From Isoetes taiwanensis (lineage: Eukaryota; Streptophyta; Lycopodiopsida; Isoetales; Isoetaceae), in the NCBI GenBank assembly GCA_021234155.1, contig JAJEKV010000001.1, positions 18,621,382-18,685,381 on the forward strand: DNA of 64,000 nucleotides. The letters are read 5' to 3'. The notes under the pieces are model-generated. The model was given only the letters and a program-made list of their open reading frames with translations, did not search any database and was not told where the DNA came from. This document shows positions 24,556 to 36,789 of the stretch, one piece after another (within the stretch, counting starts at the first letter, position 1; each line of letters starts with the position of its first letter). A program made the position numbers and the translations under genes.

Positions 24556-24937
24556 CTATTGTATGCAACCCACTATGAATTCTTCCCACATACTTTGTTT
24601 ATTCCGCATATAGTTTCGTAGCATGTCTTCTAAGATCCTCGCGATTCGCTTCCGTCCGCCATCCGCCCTGAGGATGATACGCTGCGGCTTCATGGGATAG
24701 CTTGGTCCCAATCGGCTTGAAAGAGGTCTCTTGCTAAAGGCACTCATGAACTGATCCCGCCGGAGATAATCTCCTCGCATGCCATGCAGTCAAGATCTCT
24801 TTGGTGAAGAGCTTTGTCGTATCCATAGTCAGATCAGGTCCCCGCAAGGCACAATGTGCCATCTTCGATAACTGTTTACCACTACCATCAAGGCATCCTT
24901 GCTGCTCTGGGAGTCCGGATGAAGTCCATGCCGACAT
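24556..24937 (-). pseudogene. Integrase core remnant (Ty3/gypsy)
   Basis: The upper piece (24734-24937) holds the SKMAHCAL-type segment of the integrase core and the lower (24556-24780) the LGPSYPMKPQ to LEDMLRNYM segment. Two frames overlap at a shift. It is not functional as read. Confidence 0.7.
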
Positions 24938-25989
24938 TCTCCCACTTAGCGCTTGGCACCGCTAATGGTCGACGTTCCTGGAATCATTCTACCGCATAGT
25001 CGATATTCCCTCGATGTAGCGAGCTATTTGCTTCTTCATTCCCTACTAATAATAATAGTCAAGACTTTGAACATAAGTGTTTTCATGAATCCCGATGGCC
25101 GCCCATTACCTGCGGTCATGGAGGATCAACTTCCCATACCCGATGATTCGCACGACAACTTGTTCTTATGGTATAACAGTTGCCTCCTTCCATAATGCTT
25201 GAAGGTCTCCCGTGCCTTTTATCTCTGCTCTAGCCTCCTTAGAGAGGCTTGTCCATACTTCAAATCCACATCCATCGCAAGGACTCTTCAATCTTCTTAC
25301 CAAAGTCGGAGAGCTTACTGAAATTGCATTGCAATGCAAATTTAGTTGTCAGGGATGCCTGAAAGACCGCCACCACACTGAGCCTCCCTACCAGACTACA
25401 TCAAAGGCCCCTTCAAGGAACCCCATCCATCTCCGTCTCCTCTCCTGTGATTGAGGTGGGTTGTTATTGAGGCCTGATGGTTTGTATCCAATTGAACTCC
25501 TTCCCAAGAGATAGTGCTCCATATTCTTAATGCCCGACAACTGGGCAGGCACCCCGACGTATGGCCTCCCAAGGCTGCTCATCTCCTCGAATCATATACC
25601 ACACGCCTTCTGGCTAAGCACCGCACTGTAGCTATCTTACTCGTGATCTCGTTGCTATGTTTATCTTTCTCCCGGTCCGCAAGGTCGATTAGGGCCGCTG
25701 CTGCAGCTAACACCAAACCCTTGGCTTTGTGCCAATGTTTCACCCATCTTTCACCCTTCCTCGGGCCGTCCGGCTGTTATCTTAGTTCTTTCACGAACTC
25801 CCAGTGCACTGGCTAGATCGAGAAAACCGACCGCACACGCCCATCAATCACCGGGCTCAATCTCTATGGTCCAGCTGTGATGCCTTCCGCCGAGATCATC
25901 ACATGACCAAGTATTCCACCTTTCTTCAGTTAAGGCACTCGACAACTTACGCATAACCGTGCCTTCCTTCAACTTTCTAGCACTCTTCT

Positions 25990-26200
25990 CAAGTGTTGCA
26001 CGTACTCTTCAAGGGATCTTTGCTATACACCAAAATGTCATCAAAGAAAACAATCACAAAGGTGTCCAGAACTCCCCGGGAAGATATCGCTCAGTGAGCT
26101 CCGGGCGAACGCTATGGGGCATTTGATAAGCCGAAAGGCATCACCGTGGAACTCCATAATGCCTGGTACCGCCCCAAGGCGGTCTTGTGGATATCCTCCT
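25990..26200 (-). pseudogene. Reverse transcriptase core remnant (Ty3/gypsy)
   Basis: The minus strand holds FVIVFFDDILVYSKDP, the catalytic xxDD box, near 26030-26060. Upstream is an FGL-type box (FRLIKCPIAFARS). Frameshifts separate the two. Confidence 0.75.
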
Positions 26201-28499
26201 CCTTTATCCGTGATCCGATGATAACTGACTAAGTCGATTTTGAGAAGATCTTTGCTCTTTTGAAGTCTTCATCCATCAAGTCGCCCGATCTTTGGAAGCG
26301 ATACTTGTTCTTAATGGTGTGCTTATTCAACCGGGGTTTATAGTCTATGCACATCCTCAAAGATCCATCCTTCTTCTTTGACAAAAAGAATGGGCGCCTA
26401 AACTACGTAGAGACACTAGGTCTAATGAAACTCTAGGTCAAACCCCCTGCGAACCGCTTTTTCAGTCCCGGCTAACCCCTCGTTGTCATTCTATATGGAG
26501 CCTTGCTTGTTGGCTTTGTACCCCCCGAGTGCTATCTCGCACTCGACCCCTATAAGGAGGGAGCCGCTGATCTCATCCGAAAGAGATCGCGGAACTCCTC
26601 GATCAACTTTAGCCATTTGCCTCGCAACTTGTCGAGCATCTTGTCTTCTTTGCTTCCTTCCCACCCGCTCACTAACTTCAAGCTTGAAGATGTATACTTG
26701 CTCACTCTTTTGATGCACTTGAATGTAAAATTGTTAGAAGACATACACCCTGCGATGATGGGAACAACTTCTTTACCCTATCTCAATGATCTCGCTGCCG
26801 GGTGTTGGGAAGGTCACCTTCCGCTTCATTACAATCAATAATGGCCCTCGCGGTCCAAGGTACCCATACCTATATCAAGTCAGATTTGCCAATGCCCATT
26901 ACTTGCCCCCTATCCTGGATCTTAATCCCTAAGAAGTCGATGTCAAAGTTGCTCTTTTTTACTCCCGGCCCCGCCTCATCGCGCCCACTTCCCATAAGAC
27001 AACGGCCTTGGCTTTGACTTTAATGGTTTCAACTTCAACATTTGAACCATTCGGAGATGCAAAGTTATGGCTACTCCTCGACCCATCGACTATAAAATGA
27101 CTGGCCTTGGCCTTCCCATCGCAGCTCATTTTATAACGGGCTCTCCCGCTGTTCAGATTCATGTTAGAAAGATATGACACTCACCTTGAATGTAGTCGGC
27201 CCGGCCGTCACAAAGTGTCCCAATCTCCCAACCGCTAGCTACCGCACTCATGACATATGGGCACTGCCTATGGCCTCGGCTGGAAACACCCCGGGCAAAG
27301 CCGCCCATGCACCGCTCCTTCTCTTGGTGATGGGGTCACAGTAGCGTGATCGTGACCCGCCTGAGTAGTTCCTCGACCCTTCCTCGCTTGGTCTCTTTGA
27401 AAGACACCCAGCTCTTCTCCCGGCCGGGCTCTGGATTGCCACCCAAGGGGGCTCTACTGTCCCTGGCCGCCGCTCGGGTCAAACCGCCGCCTTGCCTTTT
27501 ATCTTGTACACATCACGCTCGCCTGTGCCACTGGGTCCCTCGTCTTTGCAAACTTATTGCCTTGATCCGCTCGACACCGCCTTCCAAGTTTATCAGCTCT
27601 TACAAGCTCATGGATCTCATCTCGACCTTCATCGTAGCTTCAACGCTGCTTCCTGTCCTTTGCACATACACTTTAATCCTACAATTCCTCCGTATCAGAC
27701 CGGGATTGTTGCCTTGTCGCAACCTCGAACCGCTTCGTGATCATCGACTTGGTGCTCTTTGGGATTTATTTATGCTGAAGGCTTTAGTAAAACTTGAACT
27801 CCGTACATCCCCGCTTAAGCCATGAGCCTTGCATAGCTCCCTTCCACCAACAAGTGGCTGCCTCCCTTCGTGTCTACTGCTGCTAATTCCCCGCTTTTAT
27901 CCTTATCCTTCATACCATAGGCATTGCCGTGATTCGGCCATCCTCGCTGCCGGGGCCTCGGGCCCATGCCTCGACCTGCTCTCGCCCGAGAATTGCTCGC
28001 CGAGCCTGCCTTCCAAACATTTCCCAATGCAAGAGTCTACTTCTTCCTCGTAGCCGAGGTTCTGTGTCCCTTTTGTCGCTCCTCCGGTGGTAGGTTCTCC
28101 GCCTTCGGCCCCGCTCGGACTTGATTCTCTCTTCTTTTCTTCCTCGTAATCGGGTCTGAATCTGAGTTTGAGTCGGAGGAGTCCGAGCTGGGACCTTCCT
28201 CTCTTGCTCCTCTTCTTGTCTCTTCCTGTTCTTCGAGCTGATGCTTGCGGCGGTTGAAAGCCGTTACTTCCAACCACTCGCCTCCTCGCTGCATGCGGGA
28301 AGCGCGGGAGCCTTTATCCGTTCGAGGCTTCTTCCCCTCATTGCGTATATTTCTTCTTCCGGGGTCATTTGTCCAAATTCTTCAAACGGGTTCCTTCTTG
28401 GGCGTGGGCCGGGGGCGGGCTCTGTTCCCGTGAAGTTCAAGCAGCTTGTCGTTTCCCCTCCTGCTTTTAGGCCTCTAGCTGCATACACAAGTGGTTCAT

Positions 28500-30170
28500 A
28501 TCTACATGGTTAGTTTTCTTGCTTTCTTGCATTATTTATGTTTGTTGGCATGGTTGAGGGGACACAAAATATATCAACAAAACATTTATAGTGCAAGAGA
28601 ATGTTATATTTTTATTTTTATATTACACTAATACAAGAACTTGTAACCACGCTAATCATTTCGCTGATGATGGGAAGATGGATTATCCTCCAGAACTTTT
28701 TTCACTTGGGTTGTTCCCACCGAATGGCCCAAGTTCCTAAGGACATTGGCCGGAGATCCACCAGAATGCTCTTGCTAAATCTTCTACTCTCCTGTGGAGA
28801 GGTGTAAGTCGCCACATCCACCGACAGCCTTTGCGTCACCGTGAAGGTATGGCGAAGTCGAAGACGCCGAAGTGCTACCGCTCTCTTCACCAGGATTGCA
28901 TACTCGAGTTAAGGGTAACCGTGTCATGCCGTAAATCCTCGAGAGTGCAATCAGTAACGATACTCCTTCCTCGCCTCTGAGGGGTGAACTTTGTGGATAA
29001 CCGCTATTCTTCCATCCATCGTTAGGGCGTAATAGCGTAGTGACTGGTTGCGGTAGACGGGTCCTCGGCCACTTGCAGATCCAGCTCTCAGTGGTTCCGC
29101 CCAAATCATCAACCTCCACCGTAGTGACTCTCAGAAGTCTCGATCATAATGGGCTCCTCCTCAGGTCGTAATTCGCCTCAATTCTATCCCGTGGAGGTGC
29201 GGACGAAGCTTGCCGTTAGGATACCTGAGGCCTGATACGGATCCCCATCCGCTCCCCGAAGAGCAAGGAACTCCCTTTTCCTCCGCTTCAGCTTGTTCAC
29301 GCTTTGTCCGCCCATAATCACCGACATTGCCGAGGTTTGGATGTCGGAGGTAAAACCTCCCGTAGGCACGCTTCCTTACTTGGAGGGGAAGTCGGATTCT
29401 CCTACTACGAAGTCTAAGCCCCGCTTCTTCGAGTTGGCAGCACCTTCGTGCTCCGTGACTTTCCCCGCGACCGAGGTTTTGAATGTCGCTAGGGAGCGTA
29501 AACTCCTCACCTTCGACGATAATGGGAGCTAGGCTTGTGATGCCTAACCCGAGGGGTGGCGATACTCGAGTCCGCCCGCTTCTTTTTCGGGTCTTGCCAC
29601 TCGCTTCGCTGTCGCCGCTTCATTGGTCGAAGCTCGACATCGCTTTCCTCCTCCTCGCATTCCTCGCTCATCCGAAGTCTTTCCCTTCCCCTTCCCCGCC
29701 CCCCGCTCATACCGGTGTGAGGAGCCGCTTTTGTTCCGCTTTTTATGGCTAATGGGTCCACGTCCATGGGGAATGGAGGTTTCCCGGGTGTTCTCGACAC
29801 TGGGTGAGAAAGATTGCCGTGGCAAAGGTTGAAAGAGAAGTACTTGGTCCCGCTTGACGCTAGGACCATTGGCTCGTAAAAGGCGGCGCTTTGTTTGTGA
29901 GGTATTTTACGCATGTTCGACATCGCCTAATGCCTGCTCGCAGGGATCGGGTTTAGGAACAAAATATCCTACACAAGGGGAGTTGCACTAGCGGGTTCTA
30001 CCCTAGCTTGGAACTCGGGCCAAGACTCTACTATAAGCCGGGGTCGCGGTAAGGTTGCTTTGACGCCTACCTCCTTCCGAAGATCCGAAGATTTGGTCGA
30101 CGCCGGCCTCAAGAACATGAGCGCCGGGCGCCGCACCATCTCCGGAAATCGGGTTGTCATTGATTAATTG
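28500..30170 (-). mobile_element. Probable gag and upstream part of the gypsy element, unclear
   Basis: Several short minus-strand frames (28784-29119, 29184-29369, 29507-29923, 29969-30160) have an acidic-then-basic composition, for example SEECEEEESDVELRPMKRRQ. I recognise no domain. The stretch lies between the PBS and the recognisable pol, so gag is the natural guess. An AT-rich patch at 28500-28660 may be a later insertion. Confidence 0.35.
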
Positions 30171-32760
30171 CGTAAGAGGGTCACAAACGTTGCAAGAGCC
30201 AGTGGAGTTGGGAAATCGGGCTAGAAGGGCAGGAGCAGATTTGTAGGGTGCTATCCGGAGAAATGACGGTCTATTTATAGAAAAGGGGAAACCCTAATTT
30301 TTGGATGACTTGAAAATTTCCTAGGATTGGGTAATTCTAACTTATCCGAGGTCAAAATAGGAGTTTGAGGACTATAGGAGATGCTTGAGCAAGGCTAGGT
30401 TACCTAAAAGATGCTATGCAAGAGGTTTGAAGGTGACTTTGACAAGTCCTCGGTGAAGAATTGGTAAGAGGGTTCAAAGCCCTACCGCTTCAAAACTAAC
30501 TTTTGTTTTACACTCAAAGCGCCGTGAGACATCAGTCCCATTTTAATCAAAGATGTCCAACTTGGGTAAACTAATGGTGTAAGGGTGATGGGCTCATCAA
30601 ATTAGGGCAGAATCGACCCCTTTATTTGGTCAATTTGAGCTGTTTTGGTCAAGTTTTAGGTCTCACAGCCTTGCGCCGCCGCTTCAATCCTTAACTTTTG
30701 TTTTATGACGAGGCGCCGAATGCGTGGAGACATCATGTCTCTCGCTCCCAAATGTCCTATTTCACCGAAATAAAAGCTAAAACTTATTAATTTGCTCTAA
30801 TTACCCAAGTTTATGTTATCAAGGTACACAAAATTGCTCTATATTACAAAATTTTAATTATTTACAACAAAGTTTCTATGATGTTCTCCTTAATCGCGGG
30901 TCGCAAGACTCATGTCTTGTCGATTAAGGTTACTCGCCATGGATAGTGCAGGCTGTTGAATCTTCAAAGTGTTGTAATTATCTTTGCCTCAGCCGCCTCT
31001 TGCATTGCCGCCAGCGCCTCGTCCCTGCGACTCTAAAGTCGCATTTCAGAGGGCCTCGCCATCACTTCACGCACTAACCGAAGGGGCGGCACGGGATTAG
31101 GGAGGCGGCCGCTACTGAAGTGTCTAATCTCCTTTTAACGCTCTTCTCTCCACCTCTTTCCTATCAGCTTTCTTCCCGGTGGCGGCTTGGGAACCTTTGG
31201 GCTTCGTGGTGGCGGCCTTAAGGTTTGTTCTTTGCCGTCGCCTCCTCGATGAACCTAACCCCGTTTCTCTTCATAATATTGGTTGTAGGCCTCCCATTTC
31301 TTCATGTAGGCCTCTGCGGTTCTCATCTTCCTCTTCAGATCTTCACCGCGCCGGTGACGTAGGGCTTCCCGCAGGTCGTGGTTGTTTTTTCTATCCCATG
31401 CTGGTACTCGGGGGGCCTTCCGCGACTTGGTCCTGGCTGGGTTGCAAAATGGTCTTCACGCCGTGCGGTGCCCTGCTCGTCGCCTGGGTGCTTGGAAGAG
31501 CTTCCACCTGCAGCATTAGTCGGTCCTCCTCGGAAGAGTCAGCTTGAGGGTTTGGGGTTCGCCGCTGCCGCTCATGATGATAATATTTGGGCCCGCCTCT
31601 TCCTTTGGCGGGTTCTTCGTTCTCCTTATGCCACCCACTTAACTTCCCTTTCTCTTTCTTCTTTTCTTTCTCACCTTTTGTTCCTCTTTCCTTCCTTTTC
31701 CTTCTTTTTGTCTTCCCTTTTCTCACGGGCCGCATTTTCGTACTTTCATGAACCTTCTAAGGTCTACCTCACGGGCTCCGGAGACTGCCACACCGCCATC
31801 CTCGCCGAGGATCTCTGTGGTGCGCTAATGGTCCCAGACGGGCTTTGTTCTGGGCTCTGGGATCTCCCCGCTTATTTCTTCATACACCCTCCCTCGTCTC
31901 GCCGTCCATGGAGTTTGGTGATGGCCTCGCCCTCCTCCACCGGGTTGAAGACATCAATCGACGGAGGTGTCTTGCTCTTCTTCCGGTCCAAGGCTTAATC
32001 CTCTCTTGGCGAGCCTCTCACGGCATCTTCCGAATGATCTCGCCTGGCGCTTGGTGGTTTCGCCGGGCGACGCTTCCTTTGCGGTCTGTTTGGTTCGGGC
32101 CATGCTTTTACTGGATCGCCAATCGGATAAAAGCCGAAAGATCGCTTAAGTTGGGAAGAGCGGATTTCTAGGGCTTGGACCTAAAAAAATGAGGGGGTTC
32201 TACATCTATTTATAGCTTGGGGAATTTTAGGTCAAAACTCAAGTTGCTCGCTTAACATGCTAAGGCACCAATTTATCTAAAAACTTATACTTATTTCAGA
32301 CTTTTTCGTTTTATTGGTTCAAAACTCATGCCTGCTCCAATACTAATGTTTAGTTTTGCACCAGGCCGAAATGTGAGATCTCATACATTTCTAGGGTTTT
32401 TAGGTAATTAAAACATGCTATTCTAACTAATTCCTACCTTAGAATTAGCCTTTTACCACATTATTTATCTCAAATTCATCATGTTTTGGTGTTCTTGGCT
32501 CGATGTTCATAGCTTTATACCGGCTCAAAACAAAAAGTTAGTTTTATGACCAGCGCTGAAGCCGTGAGACCACCTCACTTGGAAAATTTTGGCTTATTCT
32601 TTTAATCTTGTTAAATTCCAATTCACCTAATTGTTACTAGCTTAGCATAAACTACAAAGGTGAGAAAAAAATTTTCCCACTTTTCGAGGCTTGAGGATCC
32701 TATCAAGTTAGTACTATCGGGAACATGGTCGCTGTTTTGCTCTTGGTCTCCAAGAACATT
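30171..32760. other. Gypsy leader region with diverged short repeats
   Basis: A related phrase of about 50 bases (TTTGTTTTAxxxxCAxxGCGCCG then GTGAGAC) occurs near 30490, 30680, 32345 and 32525. GC-rich frames at 31179-32171 show no known domain. A minus-strand lysine-rich frame lies at 31391-31735. Confidence 0.35.
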
Positions 32761-32771
32761 GCTCGATACCA
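32761..32771 (-). other. Probable primer-binding site of the gypsy element
   Basis: GCTCGATACCA on the plus strand is the reverse of TGGTATCGAGC, one base from TGGTATCAGAGC, the usual initiator tRNA-Met PBS. The missing base falls in a CTG, the context that is often wrong in this window. Confidence 0.45.
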
Positions 32772-34185
32772 TCAGGACGCCCTCTATTCGTATACTGTGC
32801 ACTCACCAGATACAAACAGGAGTTCTTCCCCACACCAGCTCCATGCCGATACAGTGGCCTCCACATATCACCGCACCAGAACCAGTCCCGGGGAAGAGTG
32901 AAGGTGTCATTCTACCCCGCCTCCCTCGTGGCCTACCTAGCCAGGCGGAAGCCGCAAAACATACATGTCAAGAGCACATACATCACATCCCGCGGACCAT
33001 CTCAAGGATGGTCCTCCTCATATCTCAAGATAGACAAAGATCAAAGACATCACATAGGGATCCTACCCAAGGTTCAGACTCAAAGGATGACCTGACGGCT
33101 TGGGTCTCCGTGAGTTCGTTGCGCATGTAATTCATGGCAATGGAGTTGGCTGGCATAAGAACATGGCATAGGGTTGTCCACTCCATCCGCCCCTCCCGTG
33201 CACACTTTGCAAAGTAGGCTGAAAAGTGCCGGGACTCCGGATCAGAGTCCGCCGGATGCATAGCCGAAGGGGCTATTCCCCGGTCTCATCCTCCCGGCCC
33301 GGGGCAGGTAGGGATCACTCCCTCCGTGAGGTCTACATGCTAACTCAAGGTGACTAGAGGGCCACCGCCAGATTCGACCGGAACCCACCGGAAAGTGTAC
33401 ACCACTTCACCTGCAATGAGCCCATGCCTTACCCGCGACTCAAGGTGGTAAGCCATTAGACCTAGTCACAATGATCCCTGTAGGCTTTACACACCGTGGG
33501 GATCGCTCAAGAGCTAGGACATGAACCTCCTTCTTAGCCGGGCCTCGCCCCTTCACCCACAACTGTGTGTGGCTCTTGTACATTGTGCCGAATCTACAAG
33601 CAGTGCTAGAGAGGCTACTCTAGGAGCATCAACTACAAGCTTTAGGGCCTCTACCCCCTTCCCAATACAAGGAGTTCACGTAAATACATCATCCAATTAC
33701 ATCACGTAAGAATCAAGAACTAGATCTAATCATAGAGTTAGGTTCTTTAGTTAGTGTCCGAGCTCTAAGATCTAGATAGCTATGGGCAATTTAATAGTCT
33801 CAAACCCATCGATTCTATGACTAGGAGACGGTTTAAGCTATTAAATTGACCAAATACCTGATCCTTGAGTAGCTCCTCCCGACCGAAGTTCAACCATCCC
33901 CGCCGAGTTGATCAATTCGTGGGAACCGATGGCGCAATTCGCCGGGCAGTGCCGGGAGGCGGTTTTGGCTCCCGGGCAGCCAAAACCCAGCTCTAAAACC
34001 CTAAGGACTAAAAACTAGCAAGTTAGGGTTTTCCTACCCTAAATAGACATGGGGTTTAGGCTAGGTTTTCAATTACCCAATTTGGCATGTGGATAATTGG
34101 AAAGGCCCCACTTGCCTTTAATGGCTAGGTGGCAAAATATGCCAACATGGAAAGGTGTGTTCTCATTAATGTGCACATGTGCACA
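32772..34185 (-). repeat. Probable 5' LTR of the gypsy element
   Basis: It begins next to the PBS and runs to a TGTGCACA-like end at the palindrome (34165-34190). It has no recognised coding content. The partner LTR is absent, so the boundaries are tentative. Confidence 0.35.
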
Positions 34186-34190
34186 TTAAT
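34165..34190. repeat. Perfect 26-bp palindrome
   Basis: ATTAATGTGCACA is followed directly by its exact reverse complement. It sits at the presumed outer edge of the gypsy LTR. Confidence 0.9.
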
Positions 34191-35640
34191 AATATATGAA
34201 CACTCCTAGCAAGTTGCCCCTAGGGCTACTTACCCTGGTTATCCGCTATGCATTAACGCCACCGAGGGAGTGCGGTACGCCAGATTTGGCAAAGATAAAG
34301 ATAACGCCTTGGGGACCGATAATCGCGGCTGGAACGTCACAATTGGGCTCTATAAATGCTGATTATATGGCATTTTGTAAATGTTGAGAGGTTTGCTTTT
34401 ATCGGATTTGGGCTGGGTTATGGATTACATCAATGAATTTGGGGCTCTGGTGAGGCCATTAGTGCTTGGAGGTTCGAATCCTTCGGCCTCTCTTTTTGGC
34501 GGCAAGCCTTCTAGCAGAGTTGCATGCTACCTCTCTAATCTAACTGTTTTTATCTTAGAGGTTATAAAACAAAGGATTTTTTCCACTTTAAGCATACGTC
34601 ATGGAGAATCCGGGCTAATGGGGAGCTGCTATTCTATTGACGGCAGATTTGAACCATGCATTCCTTTGTTAAAATCTTATATCAGATAGTGGAAAGGTTC
34701 CCTCTTGAGTTTCTTTCCGAAGGGAAATGGGCCGACATAAATAAGCCGAAGGCATGCTTGACCTTCCGGAGAGAAGCCCAGGGGGACTTTGGCATAACGG
34801 AAAGACTTCTTACCTGTTGTTCTGGGATGCAGAATTGAAGGTAAAACCCGCGGAATGATGGGTAAAACTAGCATAAACGAGGGTAAAATTGATGCGATCA
34901 AAGAAAAATTGCCGCTAATTCTTTTACTTTACTTTCAGCTTTAGAAACACTGACATGTGTTGCAATCTTATTGGACAAGGGGCCAGAACGACATGTAAGA
35001 AGTCTTTCCATTTATTATGTCAATGGTGCTAATGGTCTGTTTTGCACCATTGGAATTTGCTGCTGAATTTTGTTGAAACAATTCATGATCGCCGATCCGC
35101 ACAATAGGCTGTATATTCCAAAGATCAATGGCCACAAATAAAAGATGAAAAACAGATCCACAAAGATGCAAAATATCTTACAAATTCTTTTTCATTCTAT
35201 TCAGGACACCTAAGTATTTTAGTATACATGCAAAATATCTTGCAATTTCTTTTCCATTCTAATTAGGATATCTAAGTATTCTAGTATACATGTTACCTTA
35301 GAAAAAATTACATATTTGGCCATATGGATAGATTTTCACGATAGGGTCCAAATTACTAGGCTATATAGTTTGCTAGTTCATAAAAGGGTATGTTTGTAAC
35401 ATAAGGTTGTAATGGTTATTGGGGTGTATTGTATGGAAAAGTGTACATGAATTGGGCGTAAGGGAATCTTTGCCATTTTCGATCTTTGCTCATTTCGGTG
35501 CATTGAGCAATGGTTAGGTTTAGTGGGCGATCAGATTCATGATGTGCCCAACCAGCCGGGCGCTTATGGTTGAAGGCCATGCTTGCCGTTCCTGGCGACG
35601 TGCTTGTGGATAAGATGGGAAATCCGGCCAGATTTCTGTG
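34191..35640. other. Intergenic, no gene seen, with a tRNA-like patch
   Basis: AT-rich with no supported ORF. At 34387-34491 a GGTTCGAATCC B-box (34471-34481) is followed by GGCCTCT, which can pair with AGAGGTT at 34387-34393. The 105-nt length and the lack of a clear anticodon arm make a working tRNA unlikely. A near-direct repeat (ATGCAAAATATCTT, then CTAAGTATT) occurs at 35166-35220 and 35228-35283. Confidence 0.4.
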
Positions 35641-35731
35641 TATAAATCGTCGCCTTGGAGGCGCCTTGCGTATATTAACCAGGTTAGCTTCATTCCCTTC
35701 TGTTCTTCGTTCTTCTGTTTGTTTTCTTTCC

Positions 35732-36703
35732 ATGAGGAGGGATGCTAGAAGAGCAGGGGCAAAAGCGTGAATGGGCAGCCGAGTCTTCTTTGGCAGGTGT
35801 CCGGGCCAGAGGCATGCAGAGATGGCCTTGAGGATGAAGGCATAGGCCTCATAGACGTCAGTGTTACCCTGGGTGTGGCAGGCAAGGATGCACCCCCAGA
35901 GTTCTATGACATGCCGATTAAGCCAGCCAGAGGATTGTGTGTCGTGCTATTGCAAATGAGAGGGGAGTGACCTAGACCACCGTGATTACCAATGTGTCTT
36001 TAGGCTTGCCTCAAGTCCCCTAGAGTAGTCAATTTGGCCATGAAGCGCAGTTTGGGTGGGGAGGTAAGAAGCCCGGTGGGGGTTGTTCTTGTTTGCAAGG
36101 CATTAAGAAATACGAAGCTCCATTGTTTTGAGGGGCTAATAGGGTATTGCATGAAGGATATGGGGAAGCCCCACTTCAAGCTGCACACAAAGAATGTTTC
36201 CAAGCGCCAATTGGAGATGGGGAAGGACCTCTGACTTCTGTCAGATGGTGCAGGGACATTAAGCATGTGTGGTAGTTCGATAATGTGAACCTCTTTGGGA
36301 AGGGCTCTTCATTTTGTAAACTATCATGGTGGAAGGCATCTGAGCTCTAGCCTTGTATACACAATCACTAGGATGCTTAGAACCGGTAAATTTGTGTTGT
36401 CTACTAGCTCGATCCTTCCTTCTAACACTGCCTTTATATCTGAGCATAGGGTCAAGGCCGCCTAGCACCTGACAATGAACCCCAGAGTGGCTTTGCCAAG
36501 CGATGTTAGATGTGTGCTGTATGGGATCCCTGGCCGATGGAGCCCATTCAATAGATTGGGAAGGGTAGAAAAGATATGGGATGAGGGCCACCCCGGAGAC
36601 ATGGACGGAGAATTTTGTGGAAGGGAGGCCGCTGAATTCGCACTGGAGGTCGCCAGGGACATGCCCGCAATCGACGCCATACCTCTTTGACACCACGGAT
36701 TAA
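35732..36703 (+). pseudogene. Rep-like HUH endonuclease (Replitron-type), copy 2
   Basis: This copy shows the N-terminal part missing from copy 1. A candidate ATG lies at 35732-35734, then after one shift a frame reads GIGLIDVSVTLGVAGK and APPEFYDM. The VSVTLGV strand is where HUH Reps carry motif I. The HUH codons are damaged here (CACCGTGAT against CACCTGCAT in copy 1). The tyrosine motif GYCMKDMGKPHF is intact, with TAT at 36145-36147. The end reads GRWSPFNRLGRVEKIWDEG and stops at 36701-36703. A TATAAAT lies at 35641-35647. Copies 1 and 2 are damaged at different points, so the true gene may be better preserved than either. Confidence 0.6.
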
Positions 36704-36789
36704 ACAATGGCAATTGGGTGACTTGTAGGGGCTGCCCTGTGTTTTGTACATATGTGTTTGTTTGTTTTGATTTTGCATCTTTCTTTGCA

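Larger units (their letters stand above)
24460..28500 (-). mobile_element. Degenerate Ty3/gypsy polyprotein region
   Basis: Reading the minus strand from high to low coordinate gives the Ty3/gypsy order. A gag-like basic region lies at 28037-28488. A possible zinc-knuckle piece (CHEC...GH) lies near 27240. A protease-like SHFIVDGSRSSHNF lies near 27070-27110. RT has FRLIKCPIAFARS near 26130 and FVIVFFDDILVYSK near 26030-26060. Integrase lies at 24556-24937 (YPMKPQRIILRADGGRKR and RIARILEDMLRNY, matching the usual YHPQTDGQTERVN-type site). Frames change every few dozen codons and many stops intervene. Protease, RT then integrase order marks Ty3/gypsy rather than copia. The element ends abruptly at the duplication boundary near 24450, with no 3' LTR. 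Confidence 0.75.

Noticed and set aside
34387-34491. Candidate functional tRNA gene
   Set aside because: The B-box and acceptor pairing are present, but the length is 105 bases and no anticodon stem or A-box fits, so I list it only as tRNA-like.
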